The position numbers were made by a program, and so were the translations under genes. A stretch of 64,000 nt of DNA from Sorangium cellulosum (GTDB lineage: Bacteria > Myxococcota_A > Polyangia > Polyangiales > Polyangiaceae): NCBI RefSeq assembly GCF_002950945.1, contig NZ_CP012673.1:13693501-13757500 (forward strand), in the 5' to 3' direction. Below, piece by piece: positions 17,401 through 25,234 of this stretch. Under the pieces are notes generated by a model that saw only the letters and a list, made by a program, of their open reading frames with translations, was not told the DNA's origin and ran no database searches. Positions within the stretch are counted from its first letter, which is position 1, and the number at the start of each line of letters is the position of its first letter.

Positions 17401-17466
17401 TGCGTCAGCCGCACTTGTAACATCCGGCGGCGGTCCGCGCAACCGAGGCTCCGCGGGGCGGCTCCG

Positions 17467-17507
17467 CGGCGTGGCTGCGCGCCGCGCGCGCCGCGCGCGC
17501 CACGCCG
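17467..17507 (-). terminator. Hairpin after the DJ-1/PfpI gene
   Basis: A perfect 9-bp stem (CGGCGTGGC at 17467-17475 with GCCACGCCG at 17499-17507) lies just beyond the stop of the PfpI-family gene, around a GC-alternating loop. It probably ends that transcript, which would give the ABC-F leader its own promoter near 17410-17450. There a TTGCGC-17-TACAAG pattern can be read, but the match is weak. Confidence 0.45.
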
Positions 17508-17525
17508 CGATTGCCGCGATTGGCC

Positions 17526-18227
17526 TCAGGGAAACAGCTTGGCTGCGAGCTCGGGTTTTCCGGCCAGGATGTCCCGCATCGCGGGGGTCACGCTCTCGAG
17601 CAGCGTGGGCCCGAGCTTCGAGTCCTCCACCCAGCGCCAGTCGATGGGGCCGAGGGGCGGCTCGGGGTCGTACTCGATGATGGCCTGGATCGTCCGCGCG
17701 ACCTCGTTGCCCGCGAGCCGCGCGACCAGGGCGAGCGCCATGTCGATGCCGGCGGCCACGCCCGCGGCGGTGATGACGTTGCCGTCCTCGACCCAGCGCT
17801 TGCGCACCGGGAACGCGCCGAGGCGGCCGAGGTGCTCGAGGAAGCTCCAGTGGGTCGTCGCGCTGCGTCCCTCGAGCAGCCCCGCCGCGGCCAGGATGAT
17901 CGACCCGGTGCACACCGAGCCGAGCACCTCGGCGGACTTCCCCGCGGAGCGGACATACGCCATCAGCCTGTCGTCCGCGATGGCCTTGATCGGGCCGAGG
18001 AGCCCGCCCGGGACCACGAGCGCGAACGGCTCGGGGACCTGCTCGAACGTCCGCTCCGGCTGCATGCCGATGCCCACGTCGGTGGGGATGGGCTCGAGGC
18101 GCTCACCGACCGTGACCACGTCGAACGGGCCGAAGCTCTCGAGGTTCTTGATGACCTGCAGCGGCCCGATGAGGTCGAGCGGCGTCATCTCGGGATAGAT
18201 GAGGAATGCGATCTGCCGTCCTTGCAT
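17526..18227 (-). CDS. DJ-1/PfpI family protein (isonitrile-hydratase-like)
   Basis: A 233-residue class I glutamine-amidotransferase-like protein. The nucleophile elbow holds Cys106 (GSVCTGS), with an upstream acidic residue (Glu13 in IYPEMTPLDLIGP). The PEMTPLD and VCTGS motifs and the length match the InhA/isonitrile hydratase branch of DJ-1/PfpI rather than the protease-like branch. GGAGG six bases before the ATG at 18227 supports the start; the frame is open further upstream. Substrate is not certain. The Cys-rich lipoprotein gene lies 34 bp upstream in the same direction. Confidence 0.82.
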   Translation of the reverse strand: MQGRQIAFLIYPEMTPLDLIGPLQVIKNLESFGPFDVVTVGERLEPIPTDVGIGMQPERTFEQVPEPFALVVPGGLLGPIKAIADDRLMAYVRSAGKSAEVLGSVCTGSIILAAAGLLEGRSATTHWSFLEHLGRLGAFPVRKRWVEDGNVITAAGVAAGIDMALALVARLAGNEVARTIQAIIEYDPEPPLGPIDWRWVEDSKLGPTLLESVTPAMRDILAGKPELAAKLFP

Positions 18228-18261
18228 GGAGCCTCCGTGAGGGTGGGATGGAGCCGGGGGA

Positions 18262-18603
18262 TCAGGGCCTCGGAATACAGCCGTCGATGCAGCCGGGCGC
18301 GCTGGGGTCACACGCGAGAAGACAGGTGAACTCACATCCGGGCATGCCGCAGGGATAACAGCAGGCCAGCGCGGGCAGGCACAGCAGGCCGCCGGCCGAC
18401 TCGCCGCACGGGTAGCCCCACTGCTGCTCGCCCGTCGGCGCGCCGCCGCCCGACGCCGACGAGCTGCCGCCGGCGCCGCCCTGGTCGGATGTGTCGTCGC
18501 CCCCGGCGCCTTCGTCGCGGACTCCGCCGCTGCACGCGAGCAGGCCTGCTGCCGTGAGACATGCCGCCGTCATGAGCGCTGCCCGACGGACGTGATGTTG
18601 CAT
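18262..18603 (-). CDS. Small cysteine-rich lipoprotein
   Basis: A 113-residue protein with a signal peptide ending in a good lipobox (LTAAGLLACSGG), an Asp/Gly/Ser-rich linker of about 35 residues and a compact C-terminal region with about ten cysteines (LACCYPCGMPGCEFTC and others), suggesting a disulfide-knotted surface domain. No family is recognised. The pattern is common among secreted proteins of large-genome myxobacteria. It precedes the PfpI-like gene in the same orientation. Confidence 0.65.
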   Translation of the reverse strand: MQHHVRRAALMTAACLTAAGLLACSGGVRDEGAGGDDTSDQGGAGGSSSASGGGAPTGEQQWGYPCGESAGGLLCLPALACCYPCGMPGCEFTCLLACDPSAPGCIDGCIPRP

Positions 18604-18760
18604 GACCCGGGCGTATCGTACCCCGCGGGGCGCGTGAAGGGAGAAGCCGTCGAGGGGCGCCGAGGCGCCGAGCGCCCCCGGCCTCAGCCGGGAAGGCGCC
18701 CGCCTTGTGCGGGCGGGGAGGGCGACAAGGGCCTTGTCGCGCTTGGTCGGTGAAGGGAGG

Positions 18761-20665
18761 TCAGAGCGTCTCGAGATACGCGACGAGATCGTCGATCTGC
18801 GGGCTGGACAGGTGGCTCGTCTTGCCGTGCGAGTCGCCCCCTCCGCAGCGGGTGTCGACGAACCGGTCCCTCAGCGTCTTGGCGCAGCCATCGTGCATGT
18901 ACGGCGCGCGCGCGCCGATGCGGACCAGCGACGGGACCTGGAACGCCTTGCCCGTGCCGACGTCGAACGACGTGTTGCTCGTGAGCTGCGCGCCCGCGTG
19001 GCACCGCGCGCAGTCGACGGCCTCGTCGTGGAAGAGGGCCTTGCCGCGCTCCACGGCCTCCGCGTCGGGCGCCGGCGACGTCGGCGGCGCGGGGAGGCCG
19101 TCGATCCATCGCCCGAGCTCCTCCACGTCCTCCGGGCCGAAATGTGGGCCGCTCATGCGCTTCTCGAACACCTCTCTCATGATCGCCGTGAGGTCGGACA
19201 TGTCGCCGTCCCAGTGGAACGGCGCGGTCTTCAGGATGCCGCCGCTCACGACCTGGGTGCGCCGCGGCCCGATGGGATCGAAGTTCCAGGTGTGGCCGTC
19301 GTCGCCGCCTTCGGGATGGCACGACGCGCAGACCATCGGCGCGTTCACGTTCCTGTGGAACATGTCGTGGCCCTTGCTCCGCGCGCTCTCGCCGGTGAGG
19401 GTGATCATGCTGCCGTCCCAGCTGCGCTGGATGTCGAACACCTGGAGGAGCGCGGGCTCGCGGCTCTGCACGACGAGGGTGCTGCCGGCGAAGGCAACCG
19501 CGATGGGCTCGCCTTCCACCGGCAGCCGCTCTCCCAGGGCGCAAACCTCGACGCCGTGGCCCCCGGCGCCATCGGCGCCCTCGGGGTCCACGACGATCTC
19601 GGAGAAGGCCGCGATGCCTGTCAGGACGACCTCGGCCCTGCTGGCCGAGACGACCGCGACCATCTCGGTGTCGGGCTGGATCGCGATGTCGACCGGCAAC
19701 GGCGCGCTCATCACGGCCGGGGCCCCCCGCGACGGCACACCGAACTCGCCAGACGTGCCGATCCTCGACACGGTGGTCTGCACGACGCCGCCGCCGCAGT
19801 CCCCGCCGTTGTAGCCGTCCAAGGGCTCGTTCATCGTGGGCTCCTCCCCGGTCCCGATCACCACGGGCGAGAGCTTCGCGCGCTGGTGCACCACCAGGAC
19901 CTCGCTCGTCGGCGTCGCGATCATCCTCCAGGCGACGTTCGACTTGAACTGCTGCCCGTCCATCTCGATCCCCGGGAGCTGCGCTCGCTCGGCGATCGTG
20001 CCGTCCGCGTTCACGCTGAGGAGCTCCGCGGAGCGGAAGGTGCTGACGAGGAGCCGCTCTCCCCTCACGACAACGTCGCGCAGGTCGCGCTCGAGCTGCA
20101 AACGCCGCGTGGCGGCGCCGCCGCCGGCCGGCAGCGTGACGAGCTCGCCGCCGAGGCAGGCGACGTGGAGCGCGTCGGCGCCCTCGTCGTAGGCGATACC
20201 CCTCGGGGCCGGGCACACCGCGCGCCGGTCGGCGAGGGGCCCGCCGCTCGCGTCGATCGAGACGACCGCGCCGCCGCGGCGGAGCGCGACGTGGAACCGG
20301 CCGGCGGCGTCCTCGACGACCCGGCCGGGCTCATCTCCCTTCTCCAGGGCGATCTCCGCGCGCAGCTTCCGCTCCTGCAGCGCGACGATCCACACCCGGT
20401 CGCGGTCCGGATCCGCGGCCACGGCGGTGAGGCCGTCGCGGCTCACGGCCAGCGTTCCGCCGCTGATCGCGGGCGGCCCGGCCGCCGGGGGGACGTCGTC
20501 GCGAGGCTCGTCGGGTCCGCCGCCGGTCCCGGCGACGTCGTCGCGAGGCTCACCGGGGCCGCCGCCGGTCCCGGCATCGACGCAGGCCGCAAAGAGAGAC
20601 GACGCGGCAAGGAGGGGGAAGAGCATTGAGGAAAAGCTACGAAGCCATGTTGTCCGTCGACGCAT
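18761..20665 (-). CDS. Lipoprotein with beta-propeller and two c-type haem sites (MauG/CcP-like), copy A
   Basis: A 634-residue protein. It has a signal with lipobox (LLAASSLFAAC), an acidic linker, and an N-terminal half with propeller-like repeats (GGTLAVSRDGLTAVAADPDRDRV type). The C-terminal third carries two haem motifs, CASCH near residue 440 and CARCH near 545, with VPSLVRIGARAPYMHDG typical of the di-haem peroxidase/MauG family. It probably handles electrons or peroxide at the cell surface. CCGGAGGC precedes the ATG at 20665. It is one of two tandem copies; the other starts at 22819. The middle section differs strongly between the copies. Confidence 0.8.
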   Translation of the reverse strand: MRRRTTWLRSFSSMLFPLLAASSLFAACVDAGTGGGPGEPRDDVAGTGGGPDEPRDDVPPAAGPPAISGGTLAVSRDGLTAVAADPDRDRVWIVALQERKLRAEIALEKGDEPGRVVEDAAGRFHVALRRGGAVVSIDASGGPLADRRAVCPAPRGIAYDEGADALHVACLGGELVTLPAGGGAATRRLQLERDLRDVVVRGERLLVSTFRSAELLSVNADGTIAERAQLPGIEMDGQQFKSNVAWRMIATPTSEVLVVHQRAKLSPVVIGTGEEPTMNEPLDGYNGGDCGGGVVQTTVSRIGTSGEFGVPSRGAPAVMSAPLPVDIAIQPDTEMVAVVSASRAEVVLTGIAAFSEIVVDPEGADGAGGHGVEVCALGERLPVEGEPIAVAFAGSTLVVQSREPALLQVFDIQRSWDGSMITLTGESARSKGHDMFHRNVNAPMVCASCHPEGGDDGHTWNFDPIGPRRTQVVSGGILKTAPFHWDGDMSDLTAIMREVFEKRMSGPHFGPEDVEELGRWIDGLPAPPTSPAPDAEAVERGKALFHDEAVDCARCHAGAQLTSNTSFDVGTGKAFQVPSLVRIGARAPYMHDGCAKTLRDRFVDTRCGGGDSHGKTSHLSSPQIDDLVAYLETL

Positions 20666-22960
20666 GAGTGCCTCCGGTCCACCGCCAAAAAGATGGCGGC
20701 GGCTTCAATGCTCCCCGAATCGACCGAGGGCGGCAATGCACGCGGTCATCGGAACGATGACAGGCGATTACAGGACGGACCCCGGGAGAGGACTATCGGC
20801 CGTCCACGGCGTCTCCTGTGGATGGAGGGCGCCGCCGCGGTGCGGGTGGGGAGGGCGGCGAGGACCTCGTCGCCCTCGGTCGGTGGAGGGAGGTCAGAGC
20901 GTCTCGAGGTACGCGACGAGATCGTCGATCTGCGGGCTGGACAGGTGGCTCGTCTTGCCGTGCCACTCGCCCCCGCCGCAGTACGTGTCGACGAACCGAT
21001 CCTTCAGCGTCTTGGCGCAGCCGTCGTGCATGTACGGCGCGCGCGCGCCGATGCGGACCAGCGACGGGATCTGGAAGGCCTTGCCCGTGCCGACGTTGAA
21101 CGACGTGTTGCTCGTGAGCTGCGCGCCCGCGTGGCACCGCGCGCAGTCGACGGCCTCGTCGTGAAAGAGGGCCTCGCCGCGCGCCACGGCCTCCGCGTCG
21201 GGCGCGGGCGACACCGGCGGCGCGGGGAGGCTGTCGATCCACGCGGCGAACTCCGCCACGCGGTTCGAATCGAAATGCGGGCCATTCATGCGCCGCTCGA
21301 ACACCTCCCTCATGATCGCCGTGAGGTCGGACATGTCGCCGTCCCAGTGGAACGGCGCGGTCTTCAGGATGCCGCCGCTCACGACCTGGGTGCGCCGCGC
21401 CCCGATGGGATCGAAGTTCCAGGTGTGGCCGTCGTCGCCGCCTTCCGGATGGCAGGACGCGCAGACCATCGACCCGTTCTCGTTCTTGTGGAACATCTCG
21501 TGGCCGGCGCTCTTCACGCTCTCGCCGGGGAGATCGATCACGGCGTTGCCCAAGCCGGTGCCGAGCTCGAACAGCTCGACACGCGCGGGCTCGCGGCTCT
21601 GCACGACGAGGGTGCTGCCAGCGAACGCGACGGCGATCGGCTCGCCGTGCACCGCCAGGCGCAGTCCCTCGAGGCAAGTCCGTTCGGCCTCGGAGCCCGG
21701 CCCGCCGCCGCCGCCGCCCCCGATGTCCTCGGCGTGCTCCGCGTCCTCGATGTCCTCGATGACCTCGGCGTCGCCCTCGATCCCGGTGATGTCGGCGAGG
21801 TGCATCAGGAGGACCTCGTCCTTGCCGGCCGAGACGACCGCGCCCCTCCAGATCTGGGGCGAGATCGCGATGTCGACGGGCAAAGACGCGTTGATCAGGG
21901 CGGGGGCCGCCTGCTCCGGCACATCGATCCCCGCGGATGTCCCGATCGTCGACACCGCGGTTTGTACGACGGCGCCGCCGCAGGCGCCGTCGGCGATGCC
22001 GTCATAACCGCCGCTCACCGGCAAGTCCGTCGTGGGCTGCTCCCCGGTCTCGATCACCACGGGCGAGACCATCGCGCGCTGGTGCACCAAAAGGACCTCG
22101 CTCGTCGGCATCTGGATCATCCTCCAGGCGACGTTCGGCTTGAACCCCAGCCTGCCCGTGTCGACCCCGGGGAGCTGCGCCCGCTCGGCGATCGTGCCGT
22201 CCGCGTTCACGCTGAGGAGCTCCGCGGAGCGGAAGGTGCTGACGAGGAGCCGGTCTCCCCGCACGACGATGTCGCGCAGGTCGCGCTGGAGCTGCAGGCG
22301 CCGCGTCGCCGCGCCGCCGCCGGCCGGCAGCGTGACGAGCTCGCCGCCGAGGCAGGCGACGTGGAGCGCGTCGGCGCCCTCGTCGTAGGCGATACCCCTC
22401 GGGGCCGGGCACACCGCGCGCCGGTCGGCGAGGGTCCCGGCGCTCGCGTCGATCGAGACGACCGCGCCGCCGCGGCGGAGCGCGACGTGGAACCGGCCGG
22501 CGGCGTCCTCGACGACCCGGCCGGGCTCATCCCCCTTCTCCAGGGGGATCTCCGCGCGCAGCTTCCGCTCCTGCAGCGCGACGATCCACACCCGGTCGCG
22601 GTCCGGATCCGCGGCCACGGCGGTGAGGCCGTCGCGGCTCACGGCCAGCGTTCCGCCGCTGATCGCCGGCGGCGGGGCCACGGCGGGGCCGGCGACGGGC
22701 GCCTTGCCGGATCCGTCATCGGCTCCGATGTCGATGCAGGCCGCAAAGAGAGGCGACGCGGCAAGGAGAGGGAAGAGAACGAGGGAAACGCTGCGGGGCA
22801 ATGTTGTCCGTCGACGCATGAGTGCCTCCGGTCCACCGCCAAAACGATGGCGGCGACTTCGATGCTCTCCGATTCGACCGAGCGCGGCAATTCACGCCTT
22901 CAGCGGCGCGATGACAGGCGATAACAAGCAAGACCCCAGGAGCGGGCTCTCGACCGTCCA
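20640..22960. repeat. Tandem duplication unit including upstream regions
   Basis: The block 20640-20830 (start of copy A and its upstream DNA) matches 22795-22990 (start of copy B and its upstream DNA) closely. Shared strings include GAGTGCCTCCGGTCCACCGC and CGTCCACGGCGTCTCC. A duplication of about 2.15 kb made the two cytochrome genes. Gaps 20666-20893 and 22820-22996 hold only these duplicated upstream sequences. Confidence 0.85.
20894..22819 (-). CDS. Lipoprotein with beta-propeller and two c-type haem sites (MauG/CcP-like), copy B
   Basis: A 641-residue paralogue of the preceding gene in the same orientation, with the same lipobox, propeller-like half, CASCH and CARCH haem sites and C-terminal LSSPQIDDLVAYLETL. 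The 5' coding part is almost identical at DNA level to copy A, while about residues 235-400 differ and include an acidic insert with a Gly run (EDIEDAEHAED, then GGGGGGG). The upstream leader is shared too, including the Shine-Dalgarno sequence and about 100 bp beyond. The copies probably act at the same place with different partners, which is inference. Confidence 0.8.
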   Translation of the reverse strand: MRRRTTLPRSVSLVLFPLLAASPLFAACIDIGADDGSGKAPVAGPAVAPPPAISGGTLAVSRDGLTAVAADPDRDRVWIVALQERKLRAEIPLEKGDEPGRVVEDAAGRFHVALRRGGAVVSIDASAGTLADRRAVCPAPRGIAYDEGADALHVACLGGELVTLPAGGGAATRRLQLQRDLRDIVVRGDRLLVSTFRSAELLSVNADGTIAERAQLPGVDTGRLGFKPNVAWRMIQMPTSEVLLVHQRAMVSPVVIETGEQPTTDLPVSGGYDGIADGACGGAVVQTAVSTIGTSAGIDVPEQAAPALINASLPVDIAISPQIWRGAVVSAGKDEVLLMHLADITGIEGDAEVIEDIEDAEHAEDIGGGGGGGPGSEAERTCLEGLRLAVHGEPIAVAFAGSTLVVQSREPARVELFELGTGLGNAVIDLPGESVKSAGHEMFHKNENGSMVCASCHPEGGDDGHTWNFDPIGARRTQVVSGGILKTAPFHWDGDMSDLTAIMREVFERRMNGPHFDSNRVAEFAAWIDSLPAPPVSPAPDAEAVARGEALFHDEAVDCARCHAGAQLTSNTSFNVGTGKAFQIPSLVRIGARAPYMHDGCAKTLKDRFVDTYCGGGEWHGKTSHLSSPQIDDLVAYLETL

Positions 22961-22996
22961 CGGCGTCTCCGGTGGACGATGAGGTGAGTCAGCCGG

Positions 22997-24814
22997 CTAC
23001 TTCCCGGCGGCCGCCTCGGAGCCCGGCCGCCGCGGCTCGCGCGCGCCCGCGAACCCGCTGCCCTCGCGGCCGATGGCCGGCGCGTCGGCGATGTGGCCGC
23101 GCTCGTCGAGCGCGTGGCCCATCGCGCCGAGCGCCTTCTTCAGCTCCTCCGGGAAGCCGCCCGTCTCGCCGATGATCTTGTCCGGGTAGTCCTGCTGGTG
23201 GAAGCGCGGCGCGTTGACCGCCGTGGTCATGTCGAAGCCGAAGTCGACCACGTTGGAGAGGATCTGGAAGACCGCCGTCAGGATCGTCGGGCCGCCCGCG
23301 GCGCCGAGCACGAGCTCCACGCGCCCGTCCTTGCCCGTCACGATGGTGGGCGACATCGACGAGAGCATGCGCTTGCCGGGCGCGATGGAGTTGGCCTCCC
23401 CCTGCACCAGGCCGAACTGGTTCGGCGTGCCCGGCACCGCGGCGAAGTCGTCCATCTCGTTGTTCAGCACGAACCCCGCGCCGGTCACCGTCACGCCCGC
23501 GCCGTACCAGCCGTTCAGCGTCGTGGTCAGCGCCACCGCGTTGCCCTGCGCGTCGACCACCGAGAAGTGCGTCGTGTGCGGCCCGCGGCCGCCCGAGTCC
23601 TTGGCCGGGCCGGCGATCTCGGTGGTCGGCGTCGCGCGGTCCGGCGCGATCGTGGCGCGCTGCTTCTCCGCCCAGGCGACCGAGAGCAGCTCCTCGACCG
23701 GGTTCTTCACGAAGTCCGGGTCCCCGAGGACCTCGTTGCGGGCGATGAAGACGCGCCGCATCGCCTCGGCGACCACGTGCACGTGCGCGGGCGAGTGCCA
23801 GCCCATCTTCGCGACGTCGAGCCCCTCGAGCTGGTGCGCGATCATCGCGAGGGCGAGGCCCCCCGACGAGGGGAGCGGCATCGAGGCGACCCGGCGCCCG
23901 CGGTACTCGAACACGACCGGCTCGCGCCACTTCGCCTTGTAGTTCTTGAGGTCCGCGGCCGAGATGATGCCCTTGCCCCGCTTCATCTCCGCGACGAGCA
24001 GCGCGGCCGTCTTGCCCTCGTAGAAGCCCGCCGGCCCCTTCTCGGCGATGCGCTCGAGCGTCTCGGCGAGCTCTGTGGACTTCCACGTCGCGCCGATCTC
24101 GATGGGCGCGCCGCCCGGCAGGAACAGCGCGGCCGAGGCCGGGAAGCGCGCGAGCTTGCCCGACGCCGCCTTGACGGTCGTCGCGAAGTTCTCGTCGACC
24201 GGGAAGCCCTCCCGGGCGAGCCGGATCGCCGGCGCGATGAGATCGGCCCACGTCTTCTTCTTGGAGCCGAGCTTCTCGTACGCCTCCCAGAGCCCCGCCA
24301 CGCTGCCCGGCACGCCGACCGCGAGGTGGCCGACGCGCGCCGCCTCGGTGGCCTTGCCGTCCTTGCCCCGGTACATGTCGTGGGTCGCCCTGGCCGGCGC
24401 GGTCTCGCGGAAGTCGAGCGCGTGTTCCTTGTCCCCGACCCGCGCGACCATGAACCCGCCGCCCCCGAGGTTGCCGGCCGTCGGGTGCACCACCGCGAGC
24501 GCGAACGCCGTCGCGACCGCCGCGTCGACCGCGTTGCCGCCCGCGGCGAGCACCTCCGCGCCCACCTTGGTGGCGAGCGCCGCGTCGCTGGAGACCATCG
24601 AGGGCCCGCGCACCGGCGGCTCGCCCTCCGGATATGGCCACCCCGCCGGGAACCGCGACGTCGGCGCGGCCGGCGGGGCCGGCGCGGCCGGCTGCGGCGC
24701 CGAGGCCGCGCTCGGCGGCGGCGGCGGGGGCGGCGGCGGCGCCGGCGGGATGGAGGCCTCGCATCCGGCGAGGAGGACGACGGCGAGCAGTCGGTGCCAG
24801 AGGCGGCGCTTCAT
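22997..24814 (-). CDS. ggt: Gamma-glutamyltransferase
   Basis: A 605-residue Ntn-hydrolase that cleaves gamma-glutamyl bonds of glutathione and transfers the glutamyl group, acting outside the cytoplasm. The N-terminus has a lipobox (LLAVVLLAGCEAS) and a poly-Pro linker. The processing and nucleophile Thr is in HTTHFSVVD near residue 413, and the family motifs GGGGFMV, VPGSVAGLWEA and PLPSSGGLALAMI are present. Self-cleavage into two subunits is expected. It stands alone, divergent from the pseudokinase gene across a 420-bp gap. Confidence 0.93.
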   Translation of the reverse strand: MKRRLWHRLLAVVLLAGCEASIPPAPPPPPPPPPSAASAPQPAAPAPPAAPTSRFPAGWPYPEGEPPVRGPSMVSSDAALATKVGAEVLAAGGNAVDAAVATAFALAVVHPTAGNLGGGGFMVARVGDKEHALDFRETAPARATHDMYRGKDGKATEAARVGHLAVGVPGSVAGLWEAYEKLGSKKKTWADLIAPAIRLAREGFPVDENFATTVKAASGKLARFPASAALFLPGGAPIEIGATWKSTELAETLERIAEKGPAGFYEGKTAALLVAEMKRGKGIISAADLKNYKAKWREPVVFEYRGRRVASMPLPSSGGLALAMIAHQLEGLDVAKMGWHSPAHVHVVAEAMRRVFIARNEVLGDPDFVKNPVEELLSVAWAEKQRATIAPDRATPTTEIAGPAKDSGGRGPHTTHFSVVDAQGNAVALTTTLNGWYGAGVTVTGAGFVLNNEMDDFAAVPGTPNQFGLVQGEANSIAPGKRMLSSMSPTIVTGKDGRVELVLGAAGGPTILTAVFQILSNVVDFGFDMTTAVNAPRFHQQDYPDKIIGETGGFPEELKKALGAMGHALDERGHIADAPAIGREGSGFAGAREPRRPGSEAAAGK

Positions 24815-25234
24815 CGCGGCGGCTTATAGCCCAGCCGCGGCGCCGTTCGTAGACCGAGGCGCCGCGCCGCCGACTTCTCCACCGCGGCGGCGCGCGCTCG
24901 ATCGCTCGCCGGCGGCCAGCCGCCGCACGGATCTTCAGCGCGCCGGGCTGGCGCGCCCGGAGCACGCGCCGGGCACGCGCCGGCACACGCGCAGGGCTGC
25001 GGATCTGCTCCGGATCTCGGGCCGCGCGCCGCGCGCGCAATCCGTCACAGCTGTCCGGGTCGCTGCTGATCAGTTGTACCGCTCTCCGGCGCGCGGGAGC
25101 GCGGCGGCCGGCGCAGGGCGTGTGGAGCATGGCGTCTTACCGAGGCGCCCGGGGACGCCTCTCGGCGCCGCGAAGTGATCGGTGTTGGTCGTTGGCTTGG
25201 GGGCTTCGCCGCGCTTGGGTATGATCGGCCCCGG
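24815..25234. other. 420-bp divergent intergenic region
   Basis: This gap separates ggt and the pseudokinase gene, so both promoters should be here. It contains a 6-bp-stem hairpin at 25142-25161 (GAGGCG/CGCCTC) and, at 25175, the GTGATCGGTGT motif that also occurs at 1335 and 3770. An ATG at 25175 in this region is in frame with the kinase but lies in non-conserved sequence. No separate gene is supported. Confidence 0.5.

Noticed and set aside
23093..24829. Long plus-strand open frame across ggt, and many similar long opposite-strand frames
   Set aside because: These are mirror frames of real genes in very GC-rich DNA where stops are rare. They read as Arg/Pro/Ala-rich text with no protein-like pattern, and ggt has clear catalytic motifs.
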